Positions 41,136 to 51,473 of a DNA stretch of 64,000 nt are shown here, piece after piece. The notes below the pieces were generated by a model. It ran no database searches. It was not told the origin of the DNA and saw only the letters and a program-made list of their open reading frames with translations. The position numbers were made by a program, and so were the translations under genes. Every line of letters begins with the position of its first letter. The first letter of the stretch is position 1. The DNA is from Arsenophonus endosymbiont of Aphis craccivora (lineage in GTDB: Bacteria > Pseudomonadota > Gammaproteobacteria > Enterobacterales > Enterobacteriaceae): assembly GCF_013460135.1 (NCBI RefSeq), contig NZ_CP038155.1, positions 620,001-684,000 of the forward strand, read 5' to 3'.

Positions 41136-42190
41136 GGCTTTGTTGAATAAATCAGAATTAGCCGCCAGGATGGCTCCCTCTGCTACAGCTGTTATCCGAT
41201 CCTGACGCTGTGTGGCATACCCAACAACGTCATACGGTTCAGCGCTTTGACCATCGCCATTGCTTCACCTACCTGAGCCTCATAGTCACGCAGCCTCAGA
41301 TGGCCACCCAGCAAAGTTTTTATGCGGAACATCGCTGTTTCTGCCACTGAACGCCGGTGATAACCCACTTTCTTTTTCCACATATCATTACTCCTGCTCA
41401 GACGCTGATTCGCCACCGCATGGTTACGTTCATGGTACTTGTCCGGCTAGTATTTCGCTCCGCTTCGCGGCGGGATAAGGGGCCTGATTTTCTTTCTTAG
41501 CAACGCATCGTGGCAGTAACAGGCGTCATAAGCACCGTCTGCTGACACTTCCCTGATTTTCCGGTGGGTTTGGTTAATCAGGCCCGGCAGTGCCTGCGCA
41601 TCTGTCGTTCCGCTGAGCGATAAGTCGGCACAGATAATCTCATGAGTCACACTGTCTGCTGCCAGATGAAGCTTGCGCCACACTCTTCGTCTGTCAGCCC
41701 CATGCTGCCTGACTTTCCATTCACCTTCGCCAAAGACCTTCAGACCGGTACTGTCGATGACCAGATGCGAGATTTCACCACGCGTTGGCGTTTTTATGCT
41801 GATGTTGACGCTCTTTGCTCGTCTGCTGACCAGCGAGTAGTCCGGACAGCACAGCGGCTAAGACATGAGTTTAAAAATCGAATCAACGAAGCCCTGTAAT
41901 GCCCGGAGCGACAGGTTAAACACACGCTTCATCATCAGGACAGTGGTAACAGCCATATCGCTGTAGTAAAGCGGCCGGCCACGACCTTCAGGCGAAGAAC
42001 TGTCAGTCCATCCAGCGATGGCCGACTCATCAAGCCAGACCGTCAGGGAACCGCGTTGTCTGAGTGCCTTGTTGTACGCGGGCCAGTTGGTAATTTTAAA
42101 CTTTTGCTTTGACATGGGGACCTGATGTTGAAACGAATTTAGCGATCAGCTCCGCCAATCACCTAAAAGTTCGATTTATTCAACAAAGCC
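41136..42190 (-). mobile_element. IS903-type element, copy 3
   Basis: Full-length, 1055 bp, with intact termini. Its outer flanks differ (GGTTTCTTA left, GAAAAAAGT right). The left nonamer is the exact reverse complement of the nonamer left of copy 4 (TAAGAAACC), so the DNA between copies 3 and 4 has been inverted by recombination between them. Confidence 0.95.
41192..42115 (-). pseudogene. IS903-type transposase, copy 3 (two nonsense codons)
   Basis: The frame is collinear with the intact 307-aa transposase but has TAG in place of Leu86 (after FKLMS, near 41858-41860) and TAG in place of Trp223 (after AKY, near 41447-41449). The catalytic residues are otherwise present. Each change is a single substitution, so this copy is inactive by point mutation, not by indels. 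Confidence 0.93.
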
Positions 42191-42860
42191 GAAAAAAGTA
42201 GTACTAGTTTTTTAATAAAAAAAGATAATCGTTTCGACATATAAAAGTGAATCCTTAACATTGTATTAATAATAAAGTTAAGTAAAAATGTTCACTTTTA
42301 ATAAAGTAAAATATCGAATAACTATTAGCCATAGATAAACTATATTTATAAATAATATGACAGTGGTTAAATTACATTCAAATACAAATTATTTAAAAGT
42401 TCCAACAACAAGTATTCTCATCATATAGATGATTAGATTAAAGTATGAACTAAAACAAAAAAAAGAATAAATTCTATAAGTTAAGCTTGTAGTGAGTGAA
42501 ATGATATATATAAATATTAAAACAGCAAATCGTTTCAACCGATCATAAATCAAACATTAATAGATATTGGCTATCAATTATCAACTTATGATCGTTTTCT
42601 CCAATGAATTAAATTAATAAAAATCAATGAGATATAAAAAATGAAAACATTTAGATACATATTTAATTATAGTTTAACTATACAGAGATTATAAAATTAC
42701 ATATTATGTGCTTTAAAACTAATATAGAAAATAAAATTAAATGATATTGCAAAATAACTCATTATAAATACAAACAAATAAAAACAACTTAATAACAAAT
42801 TGACTTTGAATATTCTCTACAGCTAGCAGATATTGAATATAAAGATTTACACTCTAAACC
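42191..42860. other. AT-rich decayed sequence between IS copies 3 and 4
   Basis: No gene is recognised on either strand. The segment lies in the inverted interval between the two IS copies and reads like eroded coding DNA or spacer. Confidence 0.4.
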
Positions 42861-43018
42861 TTGATAATTGTTAAACGAATATTCGATTTAATTGATTTGG
42901 AAACATACTTAATATATGGAAATATAACATATCAATTGGTATTTCTTATTATACTAATTGCTTTATTCTATTTTGTGCCTGAAACTAACGGAGAAGTTTC
43001 TCTTATAAAAGGAAAATT
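42861..43018 (+). pseudogene. C-terminal remnant of an MFS sugar transporter
   Basis: The frame encodes one hydrophobic helix (YQLVFLIILIALFYF) followed by VPETNGEVSLIKGKLE. The pattern PETxGxSL after the last membrane helix is the hallmark end of sugar-porter MFS proteins (GalP and AraE end VPETKHVSLEHIE). No start codon better than TTG and no other helices remain upstream. The open frame continues past a terminator hairpin, so the natural stop is lost. I treat it as debris, not a small gene. Confidence 0.55.
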
Positions 43019-43042
43019 GGAGCCAAATGGCTCCATTTTTTT
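43019..43042 (+). terminator. Intrinsic terminator at the end of the MFS remnant
   Basis: GGAGCC at 43019-43024 and GGCTCC at 43029-43034 form a 6-bp stem with loop AAAT, followed by A and seven Ts. It fits the end of the lost transporter gene. Confidence 0.75.
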
Positions 43043-43221
43043 ATCTATTGTTACAAATATAAATATACCCACATAATTTAAAAATAGTTATATATTATTC
43101 CTGGAATCTATTATTAATAATTTATTTACCTCTATATTTATATATAAACCACCAAATTAAATAATTGATTTATTTACGTTCATCTTTTTTATTAATTAAT
43201 TATATAAATAATTAACATATA

Positions 43222-43353
43222 TTTTACTTATTTTACTTATTTTACTTATTTTACTTATTTTACTTATTTTACTTATTTTACTTATTTTACTTATTTTACT
43301 TATTTTACTTATTTTACTTATTTTACTTATTTTACTTATTTTACTTATTTTAC
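43222..43353. repeat. 9-bp tandem repeat (TTTTACTTA), 14.7 units
   Basis: There are fourteen perfect units plus TTTTAC, with no sequence divergence between units. It lies in noncoding DNA 90 bases left of IS copy 4. Perfect identity suggests recent slippage. Confidence 0.97.
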
Positions 43354-43443
43354 CAAATAATTTTATTTTAACGAAAAGTAATAATTATTATAACTTAATA
43401 TTTTGTCATCATAGATAAAAAACAATTTCTTTAATAAGAAACC

Positions 43444-44498
43444 GGCTTTGTTGAATAAATCGAACTTTTAGGTGATTGGCGGATCTGATCGCTAAATTCG
43501 TTTCAACATCAGGTCCCCATGTCAAAGCAAAAGTTTAAAATTACCAACTGGCCCGCGTACAACAAGGCACTCAGACAACGCGGTTCCCTGACGGTCTGGC
43601 TTGATGAGTCGGCCATCGCTGGATGGACTGACAGTTCTTCGCCTGAAGGTCGTGGCCGGCCGCTTTACTACAGCGATATGGCTGTTACCACTGTCCTGAT
43701 GATGAAGCGTGTGTTTAACCTGTCGCTCCGGGCATTACAGGGCTTCGTTGATTCGATTTTTAAACTCATGTCTTTGCCGCTGTGCTGTCCGGACTACTCG
43801 CTGGTCAGCAGACGAGCAAAGAGCGTCAACATCAGCATAAAAACGCCAACGCGTGGTGAAATCTCGCATCTGGTCATCGACAGTACCGGTCTGAAGGTCT
43901 TTGGCGAAGGTGAAAGGAAAGTCAGGCAGCATGGGGCTGACAGACGAAGAGTGTGGAGCAAGCTTCATCTGGCAGCAGACAGTGTGACTCATGAGATTAT
44001 CTGTGCCGACTTATCGCTCAGCGGAACGACAGATGCGCAGGCACTGCCGGGCCTGATTAACCAAACCCACCGGAAAATCAGGGAAGTGTCAGCAGACGGT
44101 GCTTATGACGCCTGTTACTGCCACGACGCGTTGCTAAGAAAGAAAATCAGGCCCCTTATCCCGCCGCGAAGCGGAGCGAAATACTGGCCGGACAAGTACC
44201 ATGAACGTAACCATGCGGTGGCGAATCAGCGTCTGAGCAGGAGTAATGATATGTGGAAAAAGAAAGTGGGTTATCACCGGCGTTCAGTGGCAGAAACAGC
44301 GATGTTCCGCATAAAAACTTTGCTGGGTGGCCATCTGAGGCTGCGTGACTATGAGGCTCAGGTAGGTGAAGTAATGGCGATGGTCAAAGCGCTGAACCGT
44401 ATGACGTTGTTGGGTATGCCACACAGCGTCAGGATCGGATAACAGCTGTAGCAGAGGGAGCCATCCTGTCGGCTAATTCTGATTTATTCAACAAAGCC
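43444..44498 (+). mobile_element. IS903-type element, copy 4
   Basis: Full-length, 1055 bp. The left flank TAAGAAACC is the reverse complement of the left flank of copy 3, and the right flank is GAATAATAC, so it lacks its own target duplication and marks one end of an inversion. Confidence 0.95.
43519..44442 (+). CDS. IS903-type transposase, copy 4
   Basis: A complete 307-aa transposase with Asp121, Asp193 and Glu259 retained. It differs from copy 1 at a few positions, including Ala2 to Ser, Trp133 to Arg (GERKV) and Arg147 to Ser (VWSKL). Trp133 lies in the conserved FGEGEWKV stretch shared with IS903, so activity may be reduced. Confidence 0.94.
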   Translation: MSKQKFKITNWPAYNKALRQRGSLTVWLDESAIAGWTDSSSPEGRGRPLYYSDMAVTTVLMMKRVFNLSLRALQGFVDSIFKLMSLPLCCPDYSLVSRRAKSVNISIKTPTRGEISHLVIDSTGLKVFGEGERKVRQHGADRRRVWSKLHLAADSVTHEIICADLSLSGTTDAQALPGLINQTHRKIREVSADGAYDACYCHDALLRKKIRPLIPPRSGAKYWPDKYHERNHAVANQRLSRSNDMWKKKVGYHRRSVAETAMFRIKTLLGGHLRLRDYEAQVGEVMAMVKALNRMTLLGMPHSVRIG

Positions 44499-44917
44499 GA
44501 ATAATACTACTAAATATTCTAACTATTTATTCAATCAACATATTGATATCAAAGAAACTGTATTAATTAAATTTTTTTAATTATTTTAGATATTTTGAAA
44601 AATTAAGGATATTTTTAATATCAACTCTATCAATCGTTTTCACTGAAAACCATTAATGTTATTTATAATAAAATTGTTATGTTCTTAACTGTTAGATTGA
44701 ATATTAATTCATTTATATTGATTAATAATTTAATTAAAGGTAAATAGTAACGTTTCAGTTGATTAATTATATGTATAAAAAAATTAACATCGTTGCTAAA
44801 AACAAATTAAAACTATCATTTATTTTTAATTTTTAAAAATCTTTATCAAAAAATGCGACTTTCTTAAGGTTAAATATAAGCTCTTATGGACAGTTGGTGA
44901 ATACTTTGTTACTTTAT
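44499..44917. other. 419-bp AT-rich spacer between IS copies 4 and 5
   Basis: No gene, repeat or hairpin is recognised. Base composition is extremely AT-rich. Confidence 0.4.
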
Positions 44918-45972
44918 GGCTTTGTTGAATAAATCGAACTTTTAGGTGATTGGCGGAGCTGATCGCTAAATTCGTTTCAACATCAGGTCCCCATGTCAAA
45001 GCAAAAGTTTAAAATTACCAACTGGCCCGCGTACAACAAGGCACTCAGACAACGCGGTTTCCTGACGGTCTGGCTTGATGAGTCGGCCATCGTTGGATGG
45101 ACTGACAGTTCTTCGCCTGAAGGTCGTGGCCGGCCGCTTTACTACAGCGATATGGCTGTTACCACTGTCCTGATGATGAAGCGTGTGTTTAACCTGTCGC
45201 TACGGGCATTACAGGGCTTCGTTGATTCGATTTTTAAACTCATGTCTTTGCCGCTGTGCTGTCCGGACTACTCGCTGGTCAGCAGACAAGCAAAGAGCGT
45301 CAACATCAGCATAAAAACGCCAACGCGTGGTGAAATCTCGCATCTGGTCATCGACAGTACCGGTCTGAAGGTCTTTGGCGAAGGTGAATGGAAAGTCAGG
45401 CAGCATGGGGCTGACAGACGAAGAGTGTGGCGCAAGCTTCATCTGGCAGCAGACAGTGTGACTCATGAGATTATCTGTGCCGACTTATCGCTCAGCGGAA
45501 CGACAGATGCGCAGGCACTGCCGGGCCTGATTAACCAAACCCACCGGAAAATCAGGGAAGTGTCAGCAGACGGTGCTTATGACGCCTGTTACTGCCACGA
45601 TGCGTTGCTAAGAAAGAAAATCAGGCCCCTTATCCCGCCGCGAAGCGGAGCGAAATACTGGCCGGACAAGTACCATGAACGTAACCATACGGTGGCGAAT
45701 CATCGTCTGAGCAGGAGTAATGATATGTGGAAAAAGAAAGTGGGTTATCACCGGCGTTCAGTGGCAGAAACAGCGATGTTCCGCATAAAAACTTTGCTGG
45801 GTGGCCATCTGAGGCTGCGTGACTATGAGGCTCAGGTAGGTGAAGCAATGGCGATGGTCAAAGCGCTGAACCGTATGACGTTGTTGGGTATGCCACACAG
45901 CGTCAGGATCGGATAACAGCTGTAGCAGAGGGAGCCATCCTGTCGGCTAATTCTGATTTATTCAACAAAGCC
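44918..45972 (+). mobile_element. IS903-type element, copy 5
   Basis: Full-length, 1055 bp, with intact termini. Flanking nonamers TTACTTTAT (left) and TACTTTTTA (right) do not match, so the target duplication is missing or eroded. The right end cuts a TccC-like gene. Confidence 0.94.
44993..45916 (+). CDS. IS903-type transposase, copy 5
   Basis: A complete 307-aa DDE transposase with catalytic Asp121, Asp193 and Glu259. It differs from copy 1 by Ser23 to Phe, Ala34 to Val, Arg99 to Gln and a few others near the C-terminus (NHTVANHRLS). With copy 1 it is a candidate source of transposase in the window. Confidence 0.94.
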   Translation: MSKQKFKITNWPAYNKALRQRGFLTVWLDESAIVGWTDSSSPEGRGRPLYYSDMAVTTVLMMKRVFNLSLRALQGFVDSIFKLMSLPLCCPDYSLVSRQAKSVNISIKTPTRGEISHLVIDSTGLKVFGEGEWKVRQHGADRRRVWRKLHLAADSVTHEIICADLSLSGTTDAQALPGLINQTHRKIREVSADGAYDACYCHDALLRKKIRPLIPPRSGAKYWPDKYHERNHTVANHRLSRSNDMWKKKVGYHRRSVAETAMFRIKTLLGGHLRLRDYEAQVGEAMAMVKALNRMTLLGMPHSVRIG

Positions 45973-46153
45973 TACTTTTTATTAATAAACCATGCGCATT
46001 ATATTGATGACGGGTAATGCGTTCATTAGTGATATTGGGGCTATCTGGATGGCGATGATAATCGATTTCTCTTACGGTTAAACCTCGGTTATCAACTATT
46101 TTAATGGTCGGCTTTCCTTTCAATAATGACGATGATTGCATATTTTTCTCCAT
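45973..46153 (-). pseudogene. TccC-like insecticidal toxin complex gene, 5' remnant cut by IS copy 5
   Basis: The reverse strand begins MEKNMQSSSLLKGKPTIKIV and continues DNRGLTVREIDYHRHPDSPN, then ERITRHQYNAHGLLIKS before the IS. This pattern (variable start, 'V-DNRGL-VR-I-YHR', 'ITRHxYxxxGxL-xS') is the N-terminus of TccC/Rhs-type C components of insecticidal Tc toxins. About 60 codons remain of a gene that is normally around 900 or more codons. No B or A component is nearby. The family call rests on the N-terminal pattern only. Confidence 0.65.
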
Positions 46154-46521
46154 GTTTATTCACTATTATTTAGTTGCAAAAGAGAAATAAATTTTTCAGA
46201 TACTTTTGTGATTAATAATCGATTGTTGTATAACAGGTTATATTTTCAGCAAATAGCGATTTAATATTATTAAGTTAACAAATATTATTTAATGGAATTA
46301 TTATTTGGATGTAAAGTAATTGTTTTTGTCAATATATTAACTTCAGGTAATAACACAAGCGATTAAATCTCGAAGAAAGTTGCTTAATTGGTTGATGTAG
46401 GTTTTTTAGGATTGGGCTATTTTAGAAAATAGTACTAAAAATATTTTATTTTCGTTAAAGATAGCAAAGGTTATTGAGCGTCGTGAAATATAGCAGCTAA
46501 AGTGCGTACCCTAAAATTAGC
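46154..46521. other. Spacer upstream of the TccC remnant and downstream of dolP
   Basis: About 370 bp of AT-rich DNA with no recognised gene. It includes whatever promoter once served the toxin gene. Confidence 0.4.
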
Positions 46522-46546
46522 TACCCGGCCTTGTGGCTGCCGGGTA
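46522..46546 (-). terminator. Hairpin terminator downstream of dolP
   Basis: TACCCGGC at 46522-46529 pairs with GCCGGGTA at 46539-46546. On the minus strand it is followed by GCTAATTTT. It lies 45 bases beyond the dolP stop and probably ends the leftward lpoA-yraN-diaA-dolP unit. Confidence 0.7.
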
Positions 46547-46590
46547 ACAAATTAGAAAGATAATTACTTTTTATATTGAATGAGAAAATA

Positions 46591-47166
46591 TTAATTAAGG
46601 TAGTTAAATGCGGTAGTTACGCGTTTAACGCCATCTGTCTCACTGGCAATTTGCGCTGCAGCAGCTCCTTCCTGTTGAGTTAGAATACCAAGTAAAAATA
46701 CCTCTCCACCTTCGGTAATAACTTTGACGGTTGATGATTTAACCGAATCACTGGTAAGAATTTGTGATTTTATTTTGGTGGTTATCCAGGTATCTTTAGA
46801 AGCCGTACCAAGATCAACCGGTGTTGCCTGACGGATCTCATTATAAACTGCTTCAACACCTTCTACTTTGGTTGCTATCTGTTTTGCTCTTTCAGCTAAT
46901 GCAATATCGTGCGCTTGGCCGGTAAGCAGTATCTTACCTTCATAAGCTGTAGTAATAACACGTGCATTGCGGGTAATTTCTTGATCTTTGCTAATAGCAG
47001 CACTAACGCGGGCTTCTAATATTCCATCATCGACCTGGCGACCGACACTTCTTGGATCCGTCGCACTTTTTGTGGCGACCGCCGCTGAGCCTATTACAGC
47101 AGCCCCAATGCATCCTTGTAATAAAAGGGTACTGCATATTATGGTAATTAGAGGAAATAGTCTCAT
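46591..47166 (-). CDS. dolP: Outer-membrane lipoprotein DolP (YraP)
   Basis: DolP (191 aa, same as E. coli) is a dual-BON-domain lipoprotein that acts at division sites and in outer-membrane integrity. The lipobox LLLQGC places the lipidated Cys at residue 19. BON1 spans about 45-110 and BON2 about 120-190 (TWITTKIKSQILTSDSVKSS, GVKRVTTAFNYL). It lies 19 bases after diaA. Intact. Confidence 0.96.
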   Translation of the reverse strand: MRLFPLITIICSTLLLQGCIGAAVIGSAAVATKSATDPRSVGRQVDDGILEARVSAAISKDQEITRNARVITTAYEGKILLTGQAHDIALAERAKQIATKVEGVEAVYNEIRQATPVDLGTASKDTWITTKIKSQILTSDSVKSSTVKVITEGGEVFLLGILTQQEGAAAAQIASETDGVKRVTTAFNYLN

Positions 47167-47185
47167 TATTACTCCTTATTACTCC

Positions 47186-47776
47186 TTAGTCATCTTGATG
47201 CGGAAAAAGTGTATTATCGATTAGATCACATAAACAGTTAACTGTTAATAGGTGAACTTCTTGAATTCTGATGCTTCTTTGCGAAGGTATTCGAATTTCT
47301 ACATCCTGTGTGCCTAATAAACCGGCTAATTCTCCGCCATCATGGCCGGTTAAGGCCACAATCGTCATATCACGAGCGAGTGAATCTTCAACCGCTTTTA
47401 TCACAAAACGACTATTGCCTTTGGTGGCAATTGTAAGAAGTACGTCACCAGATTGGCCTAATGCATGCACTTGTTTTGCATATACCTCTTCGGGTTTTTG
47501 GCCATTAGCGATCGAGATTATAATCGCATTGTCTGTGTTAAGACATAAAGCGGGCAGACTCGGACGTTCCGCTTCAAATTGATTGATCATACTGGTCGCA
47601 AAGCGTTGTGCAATAACTGCTGATCCGCCACTGCCGCAACATAAGATTTTATTACCATTTAGCAAGTCGTGAACGATCATAATCGCTGCACGAGAAATAG
47701 CATCGGGTAATGCTTCAGCAGCGGCAATTTGTGTTTGAATACTTTCGGTAAAACAGGCTTTAATTTTCTCCAACAC
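47186..47776 (-). CDS. diaA: DnaA initiator-associating protein DiaA
   Basis: DiaA (196 aa, same as E. coli) is a tetrameric SIS-domain protein that binds DnaA and promotes timely initiation at oriC. Conserved segments are [20 protein letters not shown], the SIS core [20 protein letters not shown], and the end [17 protein letters not shown]. coli has CCGNGTSA at the SIS loop, here CCGSGGSA. It precedes dolP in the same unit. Confidence 0.96.
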   Translation of the reverse strand: MLEKIKACFTESIQTQIAAAEALPDAISRAAIMIVHDLLNGNKILCCGSGGSAVIAQRFATSMINQFEAERPSLPALCLNTDNAIIISIANGQKPEEVYAKQVHALGQSGDVLLTIATKGNSRFVIKAVEDSLARDMTIVALTGHDGGELAGLLGTQDVEIRIPSQRSIRIQEVHLLTVNCLCDLIDNTLFPHQDD

Positions 47777-47798
47777 GTTAAGACCTACTTACATATAA

Positions 47799-48179
47799 TT
47801 AGTGGATGGCATCATAGTCACTAAAGGCATTTGGTAACCATTCAAATTGATTGCCGGTAGTAGCACAAATATCAAAACGACATAAAGCGGTTTCTATGTT
47901 TTCATTTTGTTTAAGCAGCCATAATTTTGCGGCTGCAAGTAATTTTTTTCGTTTGTTTAAAGTTACTGACATCAATGCATTACCGAAGTTATCATGGCGG
48001 CGAAAGCGTACTTCAACAAACACCCAAGTGTTTTGATCTTTCATAACTAAATCAATTTCTCCAACCGGGAAACTCACATTGCGGCTAATAAATTGCAGTC
48101 CTTGTTGTTGTAAGAATTGTTTGGCTTTATATTCGAAGTGACGTCCTTGTATCCAAGATAAATTTGGCGATTTTAGCAT
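47799..48179 (-). CDS. yraN: YraN family endonuclease-fold protein
   Basis: YraN (126 aa; E. coli 131) belongs to UPF0102, with a PD-(D/E)xK nuclease-like core visible as GEIDLVMKDQNTWVFVEVRFRR (about residues 40-62). Its role is unproven; the fold suggests DNA processing. It lies between lpoA and diaA as in E. coli. Intact. Confidence 0.92.
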   Translation of the reverse strand: MLKSPNLSWIQGRHFEYKAKQFLQQQGLQFISRNVSFPVGEIDLVMKDQNTWVFVEVRFRRHDNFGNALMSVTLNKRKKLLAAAKLWLLKQNENIETALCRFDICATTGNQFEWLPNAFSDYDAIH

Positions 48180-48291
48180 AGCGGATATACTTATCTATAA
48201 GCTGATGGTGTCGTTAAAATGACACTTTAGTCACTATTTTACTCTATTTTTATCTATTGGCTGATAAATTTTACTTTTAACTTACAATTTA

Positions 48292-49974
48292 TTAAATCAA
48301 TTGAACTTTGCCTTGTTTAAATTTCAACCACGGTAGGGTACGAAAAATTACGCAATTGTTACTATTTACACTTAGTTTGCTGTGGCTCCATTTAGTTCTA
48401 TCTCATGTTGTTGTAATTGATTGAAATAATTGGCTAATAACCAGGCATCAATTCCCATAGCGTAAAGACGAATTAGCTAGTAATCAGCAGAGAGTCGTTG
48501 ATTAGCTTGAGTTAGTAAAGTGGAATTAGCGCCGGCCAGTAAAGGGATTTCACTAAATTGTAAGCCTTCCATTTCCAGATAATAATCGGTGCTTAAATCT
48601 GTTTGATGACTACGAGAACTGGCATAAAGCGTTGGACATGTGCGACTGTCGGTTGCGATATCTATCATCGGTTTAATCAATGACAATTCATCACTTGTGG
48701 CGACAATATACACCGCATCAATCGCCTCTGCCGTATCGTTGGTATTTTGTTGTTCGGCAATTACTATTGGCGTGCCTATCATCTGTATTCCAGTACTTTG
48801 AGCAGTTCTAGCTTTTAGGCTATCAATATTACCAAAACTTTGTTTACGTACTGGGGTTTGTTTCAATTTTTGCCACTCTTGTGCAAATATATTTGCGATA
48901 CGTTCCTCAAAAGGAGAAGAAGGGATCAGGATCAAGGGTACTTGTTTGCCCTCTTTTGCTATATGGCGAGCCGCATTAACCGCTTCATCTTCAGGCGACA
49001 GCGAAAAGTAACAGACATTATTTTTAAGCGGCATTTTATCATTATCTAATTCATGTAATGTCAAAAGATTTAATGGAGTATTTATTTGAATGGCTTTAAG
49101 TACATCCGGTTTTAAAAGTGGCCCGACGACTAAGGTAATGCCGTCCTGTTCAGCTTGTTGCAAGAGTGACTCAATTGACTTAGTATTGGTATCGTATACT
49201 TTAACCTGTTGATTATTAATAGGTGCATTGTCAATAACAAGCGATGGGGTTTGTGGATTGTTTTCCTGCGTGACATTATTGCTACTGCTAGTAATTGAAT
49301 CAATAATACTTTGAACGGGATCACTATTTAGGCTATTTTGCTCGGATGAGCTGGTTGCGGTTGTCGGATCGATGGGTAAACCTTTTTGGGCATCAAGGAA
49401 ACCTTGTAAAATCGCTTCAGCAAATATTTTACCGTTATTACTTAAAGGCAAGAATAGACCAATTTTAGGGTTGCTACTGATTGAAGATTGATGAATGATT
49501 TGTATGAGTGCTGTTGGGGAAGTTTTAACACCCGGATTGGCTGGATAGCGTATTTTCCAGTCAATTTAAATGCATTTTGTAATGCCGCCGGATCTTGGTA
49601 GTTATTATGGTATAAATCAAGCAGATCAATCCAACCTTGTAAAACATTTTCATCTGCCCTAACAGCTAATTTTTGAACTTGTTCAGCAGGCAAACTGATT
49701 AACATTTGCCAAAAATAATCAATATTTTTCTGGTGATTAACCTTATCTTTTAATAGGGGTTCTTGCTCGATATAGGCGCCAAAGCTTCAGCAGATGGTGT
49801 ACCATTAGCGGCATCAATAATTGATTGATAATGGCTGATTTCAGAGCTTGCTTGTATGGTTGCATCGGCAGTTTGTTTACTTTGATCTAGTGAGGAATGA
49901 CATCCTACTAACAAAAGAGAGGATAGTATCGCTATACATATCAAGCCTTTTTTAAAAAAAATTGAAGAACGCAT
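48292..49974 (-). pseudogene. lpoA: lpoA pseudogene (PBP1A activator lipoprotein)
   Basis: LpoA is an outer-membrane lipoprotein that activates the peptidoglycan synthase PBP1A. The lipoprotein start (MRSSIFFKKG...LLLVGC, Cys25), pieces of the N-terminal TPR domain and the C-terminal ligand-binding-like domain (KVYDTNTKSIESLLQQAEQD) are recognisable. The frame breaks near 49750, near 49445, by TAG at 48477-48479 (before IRLYAMGIDAWLLANYF), and again near 48410 before SVNSNNCVIFRTLPWLKFKQ. About 560 codons remain against 678 in E. coli, so part of the TPR domain is deleted. It is non-functional. Confidence 0.93.
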
Positions 49975-50066
49975 ACTTTGTCCAGTGATGTAATTATTAT
50001 TGCTCAATTTTAATTGGTTATTCGGAATAAACAATAAATGAACCTAATCAAGATATAGAGGTAGAG

Positions 50067-50930
50067 ATGGTATCAACACTATATATTGTACCAACTCCTA
50101 TTGGTAATTTGGATGATATCACTCTGCGTGCATTGCAGATCCTTAAGCAGGTAGATCTTATTGCAGCGGAAGATACCCGGCGTACGGGTTTATTATTGCA
50201 GCACTTTGCTATCAATACCCGCATGATTTCCTTACATGATCATAATGAACAACAGAAAACAGATCAATTAATTCCTCAATTAAAACAGGGACTAAGTATA
50301 GCGTTAGTTTCTGATGCAGGCACACCGCTAATTAATGATCCTGGTTATCATTTGGTAAAATCTTGTCGCCAAGCAGGTATTCTGGTAGTTCCTTTGCCAG
50401 GGCCATGCGCAGCAATTACGGCCCTTTCCGCTGCCGGTATCGCCTCAGATCGCTGTTGTTATGAGGGTTTTTTGCCAGCAAAACGCAAGAGTCGACAAGA
50501 GGTATTGCAAGCGTTAACGGAGGAGTCGAGAACACTTATTTTTTATGAATCACCACATCGTTTGTTAGACACATTAGCAGATATGGTCGCTATTTGGGGC
50601 GCTGAGCGTTATGTTGTCTTAGCTCGCGAATTAACAAAAACCTGGGAATCTATTCATGGTTTGCCGGTTGGAGAACTACTTGATTGGGTAAAAGTTGATG
50701 AAAATCGTTCTCGTGGCGAAATGGTATTGGTGGTTCAGGGATATAGAACACCACAGGAGGGTGAAGTGGTTATTTCCTCAGAGGTGAAAAAAACGTTAGC
50801 GTTACTACAGCAATCATTGCCGTTAAAGAAGGCGGCGGCTATTACGGCAGAAATTTATGGTTTAAAGAAGAATGCACTATATAAATATAGTCTTGAACAG
50901 CAAGTTAGTGCTGATAGTGCAATCAAGTAG
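50067..50930 (+). CDS. rsmI: 16S rRNA 2'-O-ribose C1402 methyltransferase RsmI
   Basis: RsmI (287 aa; E. coli 286) methylates the 2'-O of C1402 in 16S rRNA. Hallmarks of the tetrapyrrole-methylase fold are present: [20 protein letters not shown] at the start, [28 protein letters not shown] and [17 protein letters not shown]. It is divergent from lpoA, as in E. coli, with GAGGTAGAG before the ATG. Intact. Confidence 0.97.
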   Translation: MVSTLYIVPTPIGNLDDITLRALQILKQVDLIAAEDTRRTGLLLQHFAINTRMISLHDHNEQQKTDQLIPQLKQGLSIALVSDAGTPLINDPGYHLVKSCRQAGILVVPLPGPCAAITALSAAGIASDRCCYEGFLPAKRKSRQEVLQALTEESRTLIFYESPHRLLDTLADMVAIWGAERYVVLARELTKTWESIHGLPVGELLDWVKVDENRSRGEMVLVVQGYRTPQEGEVVISSEVKKTLALLQQSLPLKKAAAITAEIYGLKKNALYKYSLEQQVSADSAIK

Positions 50931-50960
50931 ATTATCTGTTGGCCAGTTGTGATAAATAAC

Positions 50961-50989
50961 TATACAAATTCATGTTAAATCCCTATAAT
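50961..50989 (+). promoter_or_regulatory. Promoter of rnpB
   Basis: A perfect -10 box TATAAT at 50984-50989 lies 17 bases after TATACA at 50961-50966 (4 of 6 to the -35 consensus). Transcription would begin about 7 bases downstream, at the 5' end of the RNase P RNA. Confidence 0.75.
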
Positions 50990-50995
50990 TCGGCG

Positions 50996-51370
<375 letters not shown>

Positions 51371-51376
51371 ACATTA

Positions 51377-51417
51377 AAAACCCCATTGTGAGTAAAATTA
51401 CAATGGGGTTTTACTTT
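51377..51417 (+). terminator. Intrinsic terminator of rnpB
   Basis: AAAACCCCATTGT (51377-51389) pairs perfectly with ACAATGGGGTTTT (51400-51412), followed by ACTTTT. It lies seven bases after P1 of the RNase P RNA. Confidence 0.9.
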
Positions 51418-51473
51418 TAGGCTACTTAGAGTGCAATAAAATTGATAAACCGATTATTTATTATCAATAGCGT

